Below, in pieces: positions 15,875-24,481 of a DNA stretch of 32,709 nucleotides. The notes beneath the pieces were generated by a model that saw nothing but the letters and a program-made list of their open reading frames with translations, ran no database searches and had not been told where the DNA came from. Every line of letters begins with the position of its first letter. The stretch's first letter is position 1. Position numbers and translations under genes: made by a program. Origin of the DNA: an uncultured Dysgonomonas sp. Its GTDB lineage: Bacteria; Bacteroidota; Bacteroidia; Bacteroidales; Dysgonomonadaceae. The stretch covers positions 1 through 32,709 of the forward strand of contig CALNCC010000046.1 in the NCBI GenBank assembly GCA_937875275.1, read 5' to 3'.

Positions 15875-16988
15875 TTAAGCCTCATCACCAAATTCCATCA
15901 GGTATGTGCGTATAAAATCGTCGATGTCTCCATCCATCACTGCCTGCACATTCGAGGTCTGATAGTTGGTTCGATGATCTTTGACTCGTCTGTCGTCAAA
16001 TACATAACTTCTGATTTGCGAGCCCCATTCTATTTTTTTCTTACCTGCTTCGATCTGCGAAACGGCACGTCTGCGGCGTTCGAGTTCGAGTTCGTATAGT
16101 TGCGATTTCAGCAAGCGTATAGCGTTGTCTTTGTTTCCGAATTGTGAACGGCTTTCGGTATTTTCTATCACAATCTCTTTTGTTTCGCCGGTGTCGGGGT
16201 CTTTGTAGTTGTAGTGTAGGCGTACTCCGGTTTCCACTTTATTTACATTCTGACCTCCCGCACCACTCGAGCGGAATGTGTCCCATGTGATGTCGCCCGG
16301 ATTGACGTCTATCTCGATGGTGTCGTCAACGAGCGGCACAACGAATATGGACGAGAACGATGTCATGCGTTTCCCTTGGGCATTGTATGGCGATACGCGC
16401 ACGAGGCGGTGTACACCATTCTCCGACTTGAGGTATCCGTATGCAAATTCGCCTTCGACTTGCAGTGTGGCGGTTTTTATTCCGGCTTCGTCTCCGTCTT
16501 GCAGGTTGACTATCGTGGTTTTATATCCTTTGGCTTCGCACCAGTGCTCATACATGCGCAGCAGCATCGATGCCCAGTCTTGTGCTTCAGTACCTCCCGC
16601 GCCGCTGTTTATTTTCAATACGGCACCCAGCTTGTCCTCTTCGCGGCGCAGCATGTTGCGCAACTCGAGTGCTTCGAGCGCCTCGATGGCTTTGGCGTAG
16701 GCTTCGTCCACTTCTTCTTCCGAAGTGATGCCTTCTTTCAAGAAATCGAAAGCTAATTGCAATTCGTCGGCAATGGCTTTCATGTCGTTGTATCCGTTTA
16801 TCCAGCCTTTCAGCTCGCGGATAATTTTCATCTGAGCTTCGGCGGCTTTGGCGTCGTTCCAAAAGTCAGGATTCTGTGTTCTTAGTTCTTCTTCTTCGAG
16901 TTGTACCTTTTTCGCATCTACGTCAAAGATACCCCCTCAGCGCGGACTCGCGCTCCAACACTTCTTTGAGTTGGTCTGCAGTAATCAT
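15875..16988 (-). CDS. prfB: Peptide chain release factor 2, with programmed +1 frameshift
   Basis: The gene starts at 16988 (MITADQLKEVLERESALRGYL) and meets an in-frame TGA at 16925-16923. Skipping one T restores a frame reading DVDAKKVQLEEEE, which runs to the stop at 15875, for 370 residues in total. RF2 recognises UGA and UAA stop codons and releases the finished peptide; it therefore reads its own internal UGA. The stop-codon-recognition tripeptide region is VRVSPYNAQG (S199-P-Y) and the catalytic GGQ is at 244-246 (SSGAGGQNVNKVET). Naive gene calling would report only the 318-residue piece from 16831. A TATCTTTG box at 17044-17037 is a likely -7 element. Confidence 0.95.
16922..16937 (-). 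promoter_or_regulatory. RF2 autoregulatory frameshift site
   Basis: The minus strand reads AGGGGG TAT CTT TGA C: an internal Shine-Dalgarno-like run, the slippery CTT codon and a weak UGA-C stop. This is the known RF2 feedback device: when RF2 is scarce, the ribosome slips +1 and makes more of it. Notably, the stimulatory SD-like run is fully kept although Bacteroidetes rarely use SD sequences for initiation. Confidence 0.93.
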
Positions 16989-17036
16989 AATTGATTCTTA
17001 TTTTGTTAATTATTTTTTTTTCCTTGAAACGAGGAG

Positions 17037-17044
17037 CAAAGATA
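17037..17044 (-). promoter_or_regulatory. Candidate -7 box of prfB
   Basis: The minus strand reads TATCTTTG, fitting TAnnTTTG, about 50 bases before the prfB start. No clear -33 TTTG lies at the right distance. Confidence 0.4.
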
Positions 17045-17056
17045 GATAAAACGGAT

Positions 17057-17082
17057 GAATGGGAGAAATCAATTTCCCATTC
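17057..17082 (-). terminator. Hairpin at the end of the TPR gene, probable terminator
   Basis: GAATGGGA and TCCCATTC form a perfect 8-bp stem with a 10-base loop that overlaps the last codons of the TPR gene. On the minus strand it is followed by ATCCGTTTTATC, a weak T run, so termination is likely but perhaps partial. Confidence 0.45.
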
Positions 17083-19129
17083 GTTTTATTATGCTGTATG
17101 CCTCCACAATACCCATCTCTCCGGCTTTGCGCATGTCGTCGAGCGCACGCTCCGAATCTTTTATGTAGAATCGTGCCAGCCCCCGATTGAAATAGGCTTG
17201 CGCAAACGAGGGGTCGCGTCGTATAGCTTCGTTGTAGTCGAGGATTGCCGCCCGATAATCTTTTTGTGTGAATCGTATTTCGGCTCGGTTGTAATATGCG
17301 TACACAAAATCGGGTGCCAGTTCGATGGCTTTTGCATAATTCTTGAGAACGATATCTACTATATCCAATGTTGCGTCTTTGCTGTCGGTTGCGCTTGCTT
17401 TGTCTTTCTTCTCTAAGGATTTGGCTGCCTCGTTGAATTTGCGTTCTATCGTGCTCGCGTTTTCCGGCGAAGAATAGTTGGAGGCTTCCATCTGCTTGGT
17501 GTACACGACTGCTAACTCGAAATATGGCAATGCAAAATTAGGGTCGATGCGGATTGCTGTATTCAGATCGTTGATGGCACTTGTAAAATCCTGTACTAGC
17601 ATATAGTCCAGTCCCCGTGCAAAATAGAGAGGGCTGTTTTGTTGTTTGCCGGCTATTTCGCCCGATATTTCGCTTATCGATAAGAAGTGATCGTCGATCT
17701 GCAACTGGGTGAGGGCGGCCTCGCTGTTTGTTATTTTTATTTTCCGACGCAAGAGGCGTTGGTTGTTTATGTTTTCTACGATAGGCGAGAAGAATACAAA
17801 TCCTTTGACTTCGTTTTGTTCTTCATAGTAGGAGAGGACAAAGCGATTGAGAGGTTTTATCTCTATCATTTTGTTCTGAATCTTTCCTCTGTTACGGCTT
17901 GTGTATTTGTTCTGCTCTGTATCTTTATTGTCAGCGACCATCAGACGGTCAAAGTTCTCGATGTTTTTATCCGATTCTTTGCGGGTCTTAGGTTCTTTGC
18001 CTTCTTTTTCTTCCTTCTCTTTGTGCTGGTCGAAGTTTGCCGAAAATTCACGGTCTTTTTCTTTACCCAATTTGTAGTCGGCGTCAGCACCTGTTGCGTC
18101 ATTTTTCTGGCGTTTCACTTCGGCACGGGTGTAGTATCCGTACGAGAAATCGGGGTGTGCGTCGAGTACAATGCCCAAGTCGGCGATGGCGCCGTCAAAG
18201 TCTTTTGTTTCTTTTTTGTCGAGTGCCCGGTTGTAGTATGCCATGTAGTTATCAGGCTCTTGTTGAATGACGATGTCGAAGTCTTCGATAGACCGGTTGT
18301 AGTCTCCTACTTGCGAGCGGAGTATCCCCCGATTGAAGCGGGCTACGATATTGTATTCGTCGAATGAGATAGCCTTGTCGTAGTCGTCCATTGCTCCACG
18401 CAGGTCGTTCTTTACATAGCGGGCAAGTCCCCGATTGATGAAGTTGCCGGTTTGCAGTGGGTCTAAGGTGATGGCTTCGTCGAAGTCGGCTATGGCTTTG
18501 TCAAATTCTTCTTGACTGTAATACAGTATTCCCCGCATGGAATATGCTTGCGCGAAATATTTGTCGTTCTCGATAGCCTGTCCGAAGTTTTCGAGGGCTT
18601 TCACTGTGTCTCCTTTGTTTGTATACATCGACCCTCTCACGAGAAAGGCTTCGGTGTAGTTGGGATTTGTTTCTACCAGTTTATTCAGTATTTCTTCGGC
18701 TTGTTCGTAATCTTTGGTTTCGATGCTCGATATTCCGATATTGATGAGTATGAATTTATCGTTTGGCGATGTTTCGAGCGATTTTTTATAGTCTACTATT
18801 GCCTCTTCATATTTTCCTACATTCTGTCGGGCATCGCCTCTGAGTTGGTATACTCGCGATAGGAAGGGGTTTCTCTCCAATGCCAAAGAGCAATCTTCCT
18901 CAGCTCCCTGATAGTCGTCTAAGTAGAATTTGGCTATGGCGCGAAAGAAATACGGCTCAGCCATGTACGGCTTAGATTGTATGACCTGGTTGAAGTATTG
19001 GATAGACAATACGTAGTCCTCGAAATAGAGGGCGTTGCGTCCGATATTCATCACCCTGTCGGTGTTAATCTGACCAAAACAACAAAGCTTGCACAGCAGC
19101 AACAATAGTACTGTTAATATTTTTTTCAC
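17069..19129 (-). CDS. Secreted tetratricopeptide-repeat protein
   Basis: 686 residues with a signal peptide (MKKILTVLLLLLCKLCCFG). About nine consecutive TPR units fill residues 25-370 (for example EPYFFRAIAKFYLDDYQGAEEDC, TEAFLVRGSMYTNKGDTVKALENFGQAI with canonical A/G/Y/P positions). A charged Lys/Glu linker (about 370-420) and a short beta-like segment follow. Two or three further TPRs close the protein (FVYAYYNRAEIRFTQKDY). TPR arrays bind partner proteins, and this one is predicted in the periplasm. It lies downstream of the polysaccharide-export unit but has its own promoter, so a role in envelope assembly is only a guess. There is no enzyme domain. Confidence 0.85.
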   Translation of the reverse strand: MKKILTVLLLLLCKLCCFGQINTDRVMNIGRNALYFEDYVLSIQYFNQVIQSKPYMAEPYFFRAIAKFYLDDYQGAEEDCSLALERNPFLSRVYQLRGDARQNVGKYEEAIVDYKKSLETSPNDKFILINIGISSIETKDYEQAEEILNKLVETNPNYTEAFLVRGSMYTNKGDTVKALENFGQAIENDKYFAQAYSMRGILYYSQEEFDKAIADFDEAITLDPLQTGNFINRGLARYVKNDLRGAMDDYDKAISFDEYNIVARFNRGILRSQVGDYNRSIEDFDIVIQQEPDNYMAYYNRALDKKETKDFDGAIADLGIVLDAHPDFSYGYYTRAEVKRQKNDATGADADYKLGKEKDREFSANFDQHKEKEEKEGKEPKTRKESDKNIENFDRLMVADNKDTEQNKYTSRNRGKIQNKMIEIKPLNRFVLSYYEEQNEVKGFVFFSPIVENINNQRLLRRKIKITNSEAALTQLQIDDHFLSISEISGEIAGKQQNSPLYFARGLDYMLVQDFTSAINDLNTAIRIDPNFALPYFELAVVYTKQMEASNYSSPENASTIERKFNEAAKSLEKKDKASATDSKDATLDIVDIVLKNYAKAIELAPDFVYAYYNRAEIRFTQKDYRAAILDYNEAIRRDPSFAQAYFNRGLARFYIKDSERALDDMRKAGEMGIVEAYSIIKRMGN

Positions 19130-19153
19130 TGTCTACGATAATTGATTTCTTGG

Positions 19154-19184
19154 CAAATATATCAATTCTGCCCTAAGGGGCAAA
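19154..19184 (-). promoter_or_regulatory. Bacteroidetes-type promoter of the TPR gene
   Basis: The minus strand reads TTTG (19184-19181), 19 bases, then TATATTTG (19161-19154), a full match to the -33/-7 consensus. The start codon is 25 bases beyond the -7 box. The -33 element overlaps the T run of the terminator of the preceding wzc-like gene. Confidence 0.75.
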
Positions 19185-19211
19185 AAGGGGACATAGCTTG
19201 TCCCCCTTTTT
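19182..19211 (-). terminator. Terminator of the ruvX-def-wza-wzc unit
   Basis: A long stem (ACA/TGT, four G-C pairs, one bulged base, five A-T pairs) with a 5-base loop follows the wzc-like stop codon by eight bases. On the minus strand it ends in a T run. Confidence 0.85.
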
Positions 19212-19219
19212 ATGCTTTT

Positions 19220-21616
19220 TTAGTTTTCGAAATAGTCGTCGTGATAGTACGAACTCTTCTTCTTGAGATAGTAGGTACGATTGCCATAGTATCTCGATGT
19301 TCCGTAGTATCCTTCGCGTCCTTTCACGTCGTTGAATACGAGTGCGACATTGTTCATGTCGTTTCTTGCTTGTTCTACGACACTTTTGAAGAAGGCTTTG
19401 TTTGTCTTGGCTCTTCTGACCACAAACAATGGCACGTCTATCATCTGAGAAAGTATGTATGCATCGGAGACTAAACCTACGGGGCTACAGTCGGCGATCA
19501 CATAGTCGTATCTTTCTTTCAATATATCGAGTAACTCTTTCGTTTTTGCCGATTTTATCAATTCACTCGGATTGGGCGGAAGTGTTCCTGCCGGAATGAT
19601 GTCGAATCCGAATTCTGTATCTGTGAGTATCGCCTCCTCAAGGGTTATTTGTCCGATGAGATAATTGGATACGCCCTTGAATGTTTCCATATTAAGGGTT
19701 TTGGATACCGATGGTCTGCGGAGGTCTAAGTCGACGATAATGACTTTTTTGCCGGTGAGTTGGTATACTGATGCCAGATTGGTTGCGATAAATGTTTTTC
19801 CGTCTCCCGGTTCGGCTGATGTAACCATTACTGATATCTTGCTTTCGCGCTGTGCCATGTATTCTATCCTTACACGCATGTTTCGGAACGATTCGGCAAA
19901 ACTCGATTTGGGGTAATGCTTGACGAGCACGACTCCGGCTTTGAGCTTTTTCGCAATGTTTTCGATTGTTCCTATCACAGGTAATCCTGATATTTTCTCG
20001 CATTCTTCTTTTGTGGACACAGTGTTGTTCAGGAATTCTTCTTTGACAACGATAAATGCTAACGGAACGAAAAGCCCCAGCATGAGATAAAACATTTTGC
20101 GTTTGTTCTTCTCGTCGTGGTTGTATCCTTGGTTCTCTATCTGAGGGAGTTCAAATATTCTGTTATCAGAGATGTTTGAGTTTTTTTGCATGATCGCTTC
20201 TTCGCGCCTGCGTCTCAAGAACTCATCGTATACTTCGTTTATCCGGGCTATGCGTTCAAGGTTCAGATATTCTCTTTCGATAGGCGGAAGTTCTCTTATC
20301 TCAATGTTTAATGTGGAGTATTTCTCGTCTAAGGTTTCTCGTTCTTCTTCGGCTTTTATCAACAGCAGGTTCAGTTCTTTGAGTATCGACGATTGCAAAG
20401 TGGTGAGACGATCAATGGTCTTTTCATACAGCATGTTTTTAGGAGCCATATTTTGGGAACGTTGTATGATCTGATTGTATTCGGTAATGTCTCGCTGCAA
20501 TGTTGCTGATTGTATTTCGAATATTTCGGGGCTGATGAGTTCTTCTCCTTCTGTTATGGATTGAGATATCTTGTCGGAAAATGCTAATAGAGCTTTCACT
20601 TTGATGGTGAGGTCATCTTGCAGTAATTCTACTTCTTTTATTTTCAAACGAAGATCTGGGGAGTTAACTTCATAGATATTATGCTCTATCTGAAAGGATT
20701 GTAGCCTGTCTCTTGCTTGTTCTAACGAGTCTTTTACCATCACCGACTGCTTGTCGATGAACTGGACGGTTTGTGTTGCCTGCTCATTTTTCAATGTAAG
20801 GTTGTATTCTTGGAATGCATTCAGCAGGGCGAGCATGTATTCTATGTCTTTACCCGGATCGCTGGTGTTCATTGTTACATCCAGCATGGTTCCTTCGGGG
20901 TGACGGAGGGCGCAGTTTGCTTTCCCTACGTATCTGCCTATTAGTTCGTTTTTAGACAAGAAGCGGAAGCTTAAAGGTGCGAAGTGAGATGTGTGGTAGT
21001 CGGTTCTTTTCAATTTGATAGAGAAACGTTTATCTACGATTATTTTACCATATTCGGCTACGATAGCGTATCCGGGGGTGCTTTCTGTTTCATCATAGTA
21101 GATACGGCATTGAGTTTCGCTAATATATGCTATGTTGAATATGTGGCGGTAGGCATCATCTTTCAGCTCTAATATTTCTATCTCGACAGGCGTGTCGGTA
21201 TAACGGCTTACGGTCTTGTATGGTGTTTGTACAAAGTAGTCAACATACATTTTTTCAGGAAATGTAGCGTTGTTGATTGCATTTTTCGTCATCTGTTGAT
21301 GTCTCAACAGTAGCTGTTGGTTTGTCGTATTGCGAAGCAACGAGCCTAAGGGCACTGCGCCCGATACGGGGCTAACTTGTCCATTTTCTTCGAGAATGAG
21401 AGTGGCTTTGATTTGTGCTGCCGAAACCCATGATCTGTTTTTCAGGTCGGCTATGTACCAACAGAAAACGACAGAAATAAGGAATAGATACCAATATTTG
21501 AGCAGGCGATAAAACCACAAAAGGAAATCGAATGAGAATCCGGTTTTATTTTTTACTTCATCAAAATAGGGGTCTTCAATCTTATGAAGCGATGGTATGT
21601 TTTTATTTGATCTCAT
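19220..21616 (-). CDS. Wzc-like polysaccharide co-polymerase and tyrosine autokinase
   Basis: 798 residues. Membrane helices at about 39-57 and near 505-525 flank a large periplasmic Wzz-type region with long coiled coil (about 270-470; LEQARDRLQSFQIEHNIYE, EEERETLDEKYSTL). The cytoplasmic BY-kinase follows: Walker A EPGDGKT (602-608), Walker A' VIIVDLDLRRP (D629, D631) and Walker B VIADCS (706-711). A C-terminal tail with nine Tyr between 774 and 795 is the autophosphorylation cluster. Such proteins control chain length and export of capsule or exopolysaccharide, cycling with a phosphatase not seen here. It follows two Wza-like lipoprotein genes at 36 bases, completing the transenvelope export core. 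Confidence 0.93.
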   Translation of the reverse strand: MRSNKNIPSLHKIEDPYFDEVKNKTGFSFDFLLWFYRLLKYWYLFLISVVFCWYIADLKNRSWVSAAQIKATLILEENGQVSPVSGAVPLGSLLRNTTNQQLLLRHQQMTKNAINNATFPEKMYVDYFVQTPYKTVSRYTDTPVEIEILELKDDAYRHIFNIAYISETQCRIYYDETESTPGYAIVAEYGKIIVDKRFSIKLKRTDYHTSHFAPLSFRFLSKNELIGRYVGKANCALRHPEGTMLDVTMNTSDPGKDIEYMLALLNAFQEYNLTLKNEQATQTVQFIDKQSVMVKDSLEQARDRLQSFQIEHNIYEVNSPDLRLKIKEVELLQDDLTIKVKALLAFSDKISQSITEGEELISPEIFEIQSATLQRDITEYNQIIQRSQNMAPKNMLYEKTIDRLTTLQSSILKELNLLLIKAEEERETLDEKYSTLNIEIRELPPIEREYLNLERIARINEVYDEFLRRRREEAIMQKNSNISDNRIFELPQIENQGYNHDEKNKRKMFYLMLGLFVPLAFIVVKEEFLNNTVSTKEECEKISGLPVIGTIENIAKKLKAGVVLVKHYPKSSFAESFRNMRVRIEYMAQRESKISVMVTSAEPGDGKTFIATNLASVYQLTGKKVIIVDLDLRRPSVSKTLNMETFKGVSNYLIGQITLEEAILTDTEFGFDIIPAGTLPPNPSELIKSAKTKELLDILKERYDYVIADCSPVGLVSDAYILSQMIDVPLFVVRRAKTNKAFFKSVVEQARNDMNNVALVFNDVKGREGYYGTSRYYGNRTYYLKKKSSYYHDDYFEN

Positions 21617-21652
21617 ATCTTGTTTTCAAGTTCGATAATAGTGTGTGTATGT

Positions 21653-22399
21653 TTAAAATTTATATGTTGCGGCAAACAGCAGGAATGTGAGTGATGCCGT
21701 AGCTGTTGCAAAAAATCCGGTAAGAGACGTAACATTGAAGAAGTTCTTTTTGCTTGTCGGCAAATATATCATATCGTTGGGTTGTATATAGAAAAATTCG
21801 GATTGAATAACATCCTGTGTGCGCAGATCGAATACTCTTTCTACGCTATGACCTTCGAGGTCGGTGCGCAGCAGGCGAACGCTTGTCAGATCCAGTCGTT
21901 CGTCGGTTCTTCCCACTATCGATAGTGCCTGATATATATTCATGTTTTCTTTGTATATTTCGAAGGATCCTTTCTGCCCGTCCGACAAGACGTAGAATGT
22001 ATTGTTTTCGAGATCTATTTTTACCTGTGCATCGGAAATCGCTTCCCGTATGTTTTTGAGTATGGTGTCTTCGGCTTCCTGTATTGTGAGCCCGGCAACA
22101 TGTATCTCGCCAAACATGGGTACGTTTATCGCTCCGTTTTCGTGTATGGCGAAGATGCGCGTATTAGTGATGTCGCCGCCGATGATTCCTTTATATACTG
22201 CCGTGAAATCTCTGTTTTGTGAATAGATGGCACACGACAGATAATCGTTCGGTTTCAGGCGATACTCTTCGTAGGGTTGCATTGGGTAGTTGATGTTCAG
22301 ATTTTGCAGAAGGTTTGTTTCTGCCGGAGATATGCACGAGCTGAGCAAGGCTCCGCTGCAAATGCATATGGCTATAAGGATGTGTTTTATCTGTTTCAT
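21653..22399 (-). CDS. Wza-like polysaccharide export lipoprotein, second copy
   Basis: 248 residues. The lipoprotein signal ends at C22 (ALLSSC). A Poly_export domain (YRLKPNDYLSCAIYSQN ... NGAINVPMFGEIHVAGLTIQEAEDTI) and an SLBB-like domain (IYQALSIVGRTDE, EFFYIQPNDMIYLP) follow in family order. A C-terminal hydrophobic helix (about 222-245) is consistent with insertion in the outer membrane as the alpha-helical pore. The start follows the stop of the first copy by one base (TGA-T-ATG), so translation is coupled. Divergence between the copies suggests two different subunits or exporters and not a recent duplication. Confidence 0.88.
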   Translation of the reverse strand: MKQIKHILIAICICSGALLSSCISPAETNLLQNLNINYPMQPYEEYRLKPNDYLSCAIYSQNRDFTAVYKGIIGGDITNTRIFAIHENGAINVPMFGEIHVAGLTIQEAEDTILKNIREAISDAQVKIDLENNTFYVLSDGQKGSFEIYKENMNIYQALSIVGRTDERLDLTSVRLLRTDLEGHSVERVFDLRTQDVIQSEFFYIQPNDMIYLPTSKKNFFNVTSLTGFFATATASLTFLLFAATYKF

Positions 22400-22400
22400 A

Positions 22401-23177
22401 TCAAAAAAGTCTAACTAAGAATGTAACGAGACCGGCAAAGCCCGTAACGAGGGCAAAGACTCCTGTAAAAGAGGTTGCTGCTCCAAAAAACTGGCGATTC
22501 ATTTTCGGCACATATATGAGATCGTTGGGCTGTATATAGTAGAATTCGGAGTCGATAATGTCTATCGTTCTTATGTCGAATGTTTTCAGTACCGATCCGT
22601 CTTTCGTTTGTCTGAGGATGCTGACCTGACTTTTGTTTCCGATGTTTGATATCGATCCCGAGATTGCGAGAGCTTCGTAGATCGTCAATCGGTTTTTCGG
22701 CATTATCACTCTGCTTGCTCCCATCTCTCCTAACAGACTGAAATAGCGGTTTGCTAAATATACATTGACGATGGTTCCGGCAGAGTTTGATCCTACTTGC
22801 CCCATCTTGGTTGTCAGCAGTTGTCCGATCTCTTGCACGGTCATGTCCTGCACGTACAGCTTGCCTATGTATGGGAAGTTGATAGTGCCATCGGCATATA
22901 CATTTATTGTTTTCTTGTCTGACGATCCTGATACTCCGGCGTCCATTGTTTCTTCTATCGGGGCAAATATACCGAACAGTTCGGATATTTCTTCGTCGAC
23001 AGTAAATACTGATACGGATAGTTTGTCTCCCGGAATCACGCGGTATGGTTCTTGTACAATTTTTTCGTATCCGGTGGGGATGTCTTGCATGTAGTTTGTG
23101 TCTCGTGTAGTGATGCACGAACTGAAAGCCAGTGTTATCAGCATCAGGGATACGAATATGTTTAAAATATTTCTCAT
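22401..23177 (-). CDS. Wza-like polysaccharide export lipoprotein, first copy
   Basis: 258 residues with a lipoprotein signal ending at C21 (LAFSSC). Domain order is as in its neighbour: Poly_export (YRVIPGDKLSVSVFTVDEE ... DGTINFPYIGKLYVQDMTVQEI), SLBB-like (IYEALAISGSISNIGN, EFYYIQPNDLIYVP) and a C-terminal hydrophobic helix (about 235-256). It forms the outer-membrane channel for polysaccharide with the Wzc-like protein. It starts 15 bases after def, so the polysaccharide genes seem to share the ruvX-def transcript. Confidence 0.88.
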   Translation of the reverse strand: MRNILNIFVSLMLITLAFSSCITTRDTNYMQDIPTGYEKIVQEPYRVIPGDKLSVSVFTVDEEISELFGIFAPIEETMDAGVSGSSDKKTINVYADGTINFPYIGKLYVQDMTVQEIGQLLTTKMGQVGSNSAGTIVNVYLANRYFSLLGEMGASRVIMPKNRLTIYEALAISGSISNIGNKSQVSILRQTKDGSVLKTFDIRTIDIIDSEFYYIQPNDLIYVPKMNRQFFGAATSFTGVFALVTGFAGLVTFLVRLF

Positions 23178-23192
23178 AAAAAGCTTTCTGGT

Positions 23193-23750
23193 TTATTTTT
23201 TCACAGCCCTCACTTTATAATGACAATTTGTACGACCTTTTATCAGGTTGCTCAGTTTACTTTTTATCAATTGTTTGCGTATAGGTGTGATTTTGTCTAC
23301 AAAGAGTATTCCTTCGATGTGATCGTATTCGTGTTGGATGCATCGGGCAAAGAAGTCTGTGTATTCTTCTTCGTGCGGCACGAAATTCTCGTCCATGTAT
23401 TGTATGCGGATCGAGCTGTTGCGTTCTACGCTTTCCGATATTCCCGGTATGCTGAGGCATCCTTCGTTCATCTTCACTTCGTTGCCAAATTCTTCGACAA
23501 TCTTGGCGTTGATGAATACTTTTCTGAATCCTGCATACTTAGGTTCGTCTTCGGCTAATGGTTCGAGGTCTATGACGAACAGGCGAACGGGCAACCCGAT
23601 CTGTGGAGCTGCCAGCCCTATTCCTTCAGCATTATACATGGTCTCGAACATGTTCTCGATCAGTTGCTTCAGGTCGGGATATTCGGGTGCGATCTCTTTT
23701 GTCTCTTCCCTCAAAACCGGATGTCCGTATATATATATTGGTAAAATCAT
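23193..23750 (-). CDS. def: Peptide deformylase
   Basis: 185 residues, cytoplasmic metalloenzyme removing the formyl group from new N-terminal Met. The three motifs are complete: GIGLAAPQIG (43-52), EGCLS (96-100, metal ligand C98) and QHEYDH (139-144, ligands H140 and H144 and catalytic E141). It starts 30 bases after ruvX. This is the ordinary housekeeping enzyme; a second, lipoprotein-type deformylase lies at 26460-27077. Confidence 0.97.
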   Translation of the reverse strand: MILPIYIYGHPVLREETKEIAPEYPDLKQLIENMFETMYNAEGIGLAAPQIGLPVRLFVIDLEPLAEDEPKYAGFRKVFINAKIVEEFGNEVKMNEGCLSIPGISESVERNSSIRIQYMDENFVPHEEEYTDFFARCIQHEYDHIEGILFVDKITPIRKQLIKSKLSNLIKGRTNCHYKVRAVKK

Positions 23751-23780
23751 GTTGTACTTTATAGTATAAACAAAAAAATG

Positions 23781-24209
23781 TCAAATTAGGTTCTGCATGC
23801 GACGGCTTTCCATATAGTCCTGCAAAATAATAGTTGCGCTTATTTTGTCCACAAGTGCTTTGTTTTGCCTGTCTTTTTTCTTCAGTCCGCCGGCAAGCAT
23901 GGCTTGGTGGGCGAGGCGTGAAGTAAAGCGTTCGTCATAATATTCGATCTCCATATGGGGGTATGTCGCTTTTAGTTTTTTGACAAAAACAGTAACATAT
24001 TTCATGTTTTCCGACATGTCATTATTCATCTGTTTGGGCAGTCCTACAATAACACGATCAACCGGTTCTTTCTCGAAGTACGTCTTCAAATAGTCGAAAA
24101 GTGTGTGTGTAGGCACTGTGTCAAGTCCTGATGCTATGAGTTTTAGCGTATCGGATACAGCCAATCCTGTCCGTTTTGTTCCATAGTCGATAGCTAAAAG
24201 TCTTCCCAT
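23781..24209 (-). CDS. ruvX: Putative pre-16S rRNA nuclease / Holliday junction resolvase-like YqgF
   Basis: 142 residues, RNase H-like fold. Motifs are MGRLLAIDYGTKRTGLAVSD (first Asp, D8), VDRVIVGLPKQMN (strand with the typical GLP), EYYDERFTS (second acidic pair) and LVDKISATIILQDYM (final Asp). It is the first gene of the run that includes def. A TAATTTTG box (24234-24227) about 20 bases before the start fits a -7 element. Confidence 0.93.
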   Translation of the reverse strand: MGRLLAIDYGTKRTGLAVSDTLKLIASGLDTVPTHTLFDYLKTYFEKEPVDRVIVGLPKQMNNDMSENMKYVTVFVKKLKATYPHMEIEYYDERFTSRLAHQAMLAGGLKKKDRQNKALVDKISATIILQDYMESRRMQNLI

Positions 24210-24226
24210 ACTTATAAAAAACGCAA

Positions 24227-24234
24227 CAAAATTA
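24227..24234 (-). promoter_or_regulatory. Candidate -7 box of the ruvX operon
   Basis: The minus strand reads TAATTTTG, fitting TAnnTTTG, with the start codon 17 bases further on. There is no matching -33 element. Confidence 0.35.
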
Positions 24235-24286
24235 CGAAATTAAATAACAATAACACCTAAAGATACGAATATCAAACGTAAAACTA

Positions 24287-24319
24287 CGAAAAAAGGTGTT
24301 TCCCGGTAGTCTTTTTTCG
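24287..24319 (-). terminator. Inverted repeat between lptB and ruvX, possible terminator
   Basis: CGAAAAAAG and CTTTTTTCG form a perfect 9-bp inverted repeat with a 15-base loop, the T run being part of the stem. It lies in the 272-base gap that separates the lptB transcript from ruvX. A second small repeat in the gap (TGTGTAT/ATACACA, 24384-24403) has no T run. I see no gene in this gap. Confidence 0.4.
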
Positions 24320-24481
24320 GATATTTTTCTTTGAAGAGGCATTTCACCCAAAGGTAGTGTCGGATATTTCATGCTTAAATGTTTGTGTATATGCAGATAC
24401 ACAGTGTTTTAGTTTTGTTTGTGTTGTTGTGTTAATATAAATAATAGAAAAGCAGTTGCGTGTTCAGTCTCCGAATTTTTT

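Noticed and set aside
16587..16862. Arg-rich 91-codon frame overlapping prfB
   Set aside because: It is an alternative frame of the release factor and appears only because of the true +1 shift nearby.
17687..18367. 226-codon plus-strand open frame inside the TPR gene
   Set aside because: It is a low-complexity Val/Phe-rich antisense shadow of repeated TPR codons, with no family pattern.
24384..24403. TGTGTAT/ATACACA hairpin between lptB and ruvX
   Set aside because: Neither strand has a T run after it, and no gene start depends on it, so no function can be assigned.
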